A stretch of DNA of 15,224 nucleotides from an uncultured Collinsella sp. (GTDB taxonomy: Bacteria > Actinomycetota > Coriobacteriia > Coriobacteriales > Coriobacteriaceae), in assembly GCA_900545665.1 (NCBI GenBank), contig UQZU01000041.1, positions 1 through 15,224 on the forward strand, read 5' to 3'. The notes under the pieces were generated by a model. That model had not been told where the DNA came from and made no database searches. It was given only the letters and a program-made list of their open reading frames with translations. A program made the position numbers and the translations under genes. Positions 14,610-15,224 of this stretch are shown here, in pieces; position 1 is the stretch's first letter; each line of letters begins with the position of its first letter.

Positions 14610-15188
14610 ACTTCCTGAACATCTTCGAGGACCACGTGGCCGGCATCTTCGGTGCCACCCGTGCCCCGTTCTCCTTTAAGAAGCTTGCCAAGCAGGCCGC
14701 TCGCGACATGGAGGATCAGACTCTGGTGATCAACGGCGTCAACACCGCGCCGGCACTCTATACCATCCTGATCGCCGCCGACGACGATCCCATGCTCGCC
14801 CCGTTCTACCCCGAGCTTTCGCGCGAAGTCCGCGAGTTTGTGAAAGCACAGGCCGAAAAGCGCCGCTATGTGTTTGTCGGCGAACCCCTCGTTCGCTTTA
14901 TGATCGACCCGCAGCTGCGTGCCGGTAAGTTCTCGGTCTTTGCCGAGAACGTCGATGCCCCCACGCTCGGTCGTCTGTACGAGGAAGAGCGCGCCTACCA
15001 GAATGGCCTGGGCCAGAACAACTCGGCCGCAAGCCGCGCCGCCAGCGCTCCCCGCGCCGGCAAGCAGCAATTCGCCGCTCCGCAGCAACAGCACCCCGCC
15101 GCCATGCCCCAGCAGCAGCCGACGCCTCGCGCCGCCGCTCCCGACCCGCTTGCCGTGGCAGACCCCTTCGCGCCTAGCGTCCCCGACC
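14606..15188 (+). CDS. fhaA: FhaA-type DUF3662 protein, 3' end missing at contig edge
   Basis: This is the first 194 codons of a FhaA-like protein. In Actinomycetota FhaA binds phosphorylated partners of cell-wall synthesis through a C-terminal FHA domain and carries an N-terminal DUF3662 domain. The N-terminal domain is visible here (about 1-125), from NFLNIFEDHVAGIFGATRAPF through RRYVFVGEPLVRFMIDPQL to KFSVFAENVD. A Gln/Pro/Ala-rich linker follows. The FHA domain would come next but the sequence runs into adapter at 15189. The GTG start at 14606 overlaps the upstream kinase stop (GTGA) and has GGAGAG about 9 nt before it. Any residues read after Pro194 (VSYTHLTLP) are adapter-encoded and must be ignored. 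The kinase-fhaA coupling suggests FhaA reads that kinase's phosphorylation. Confidence 0.88.
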
Positions 15189-15224
15189 CTGTCTCTTATA
15201 CACATCTGACGCTGCCGACCACGG
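15189..15224. other. Illumina Nextera transposase adapter, not genomic
   Basis: CTGTCTCTTATACACATCT (15189-15207) is the reverse complement of the Tn5 mosaic end used in Nextera libraries. It is followed by GACGCTGCCGAC (15208-15219), the next bases of the read-1 adapter; the last five bases diverge. On the minus strand it creates an open frame starting MCIRDR, a known contaminant signature in protein databases. The true genomic sequence ends at about 15188. Confidence 0.97.

Noticed and set aside
1..15188. CRISPR arrays, transposases or integrases
   Set aside because: No regularly spaced repeats and no DDE or site-specific recombinase motifs were seen in any translated frame.

Overview
The window looks like a contig end from a high-GC Gram-positive bacterium of the Actinomycetota, most likely class Coriobacteriia (Collinsella-like). 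The basis is the GC-rich coding bias, a FhaA-type (DUF3662) protein, eukaryote-like Ser/Thr kinases with FHA partners, and dnaX, ybaB and recR on one strand. The genus is an inference. The last 36 bases are not genomic: they match the Illumina Nextera transposase adapter, so the final gene is cut by the end of the assembled insert.

Region 1 (1-3583) is a visibly lower-GC accessory segment read on the minus strand. It holds a broken SAM-dependent methyltransferase gene (about 3346-2598), a spacer with a 20-bp inverted repeat, an intact ABC exporter with fused membrane and ATPase domains (2319-667), degenerate coding sequence with no intact frame (about 608-150), and a strong intrinsic terminator (49-6). 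It resembles the remains of a small peptide or secondary-metabolite modification and export locus in which only the transporter has stayed open. A short tandem repeat (3532-3582) marks the border with the core genome.

Region 2 (3584-7272, minus) is a tight three-gene operon. It encodes a membrane-anchored extracellular protein with a Ser/Gly-rich linker, a Ser/Thr protein kinase with C-terminal membrane helices, and a protein with a C-terminal FHA domain. The genes overlap by 4 nt or sit 3 nt apart, which suggests a signalling module with receptor or anchor, kinase and phosphothreonine reader.

Region 3 (7284-11782) is replication and repair: dnaX (DNA polymerase III tau/gamma), ybaB and recR, all minus. 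A plus-strand gene for a small single-helix membrane protein lies between dnaX and ybaB, so ybaB-recR must have their own promoter or rely on transcription through that gene.

Region 4 (11898-15188, plus) starts divergently from dnaX. It has a two-helix membrane protein with a YcxB-like C-terminal part, a second membrane Ser/Thr kinase of unusual architecture (no PASTA repeats, a very hydrophobic C-terminal half, HLD in place of HRD), and the 5' part of fhaA, whose GTG start overlaps the kinase stop. The window therefore carries two independent kinase/FHA modules on either side of the dnaX-recR locus.
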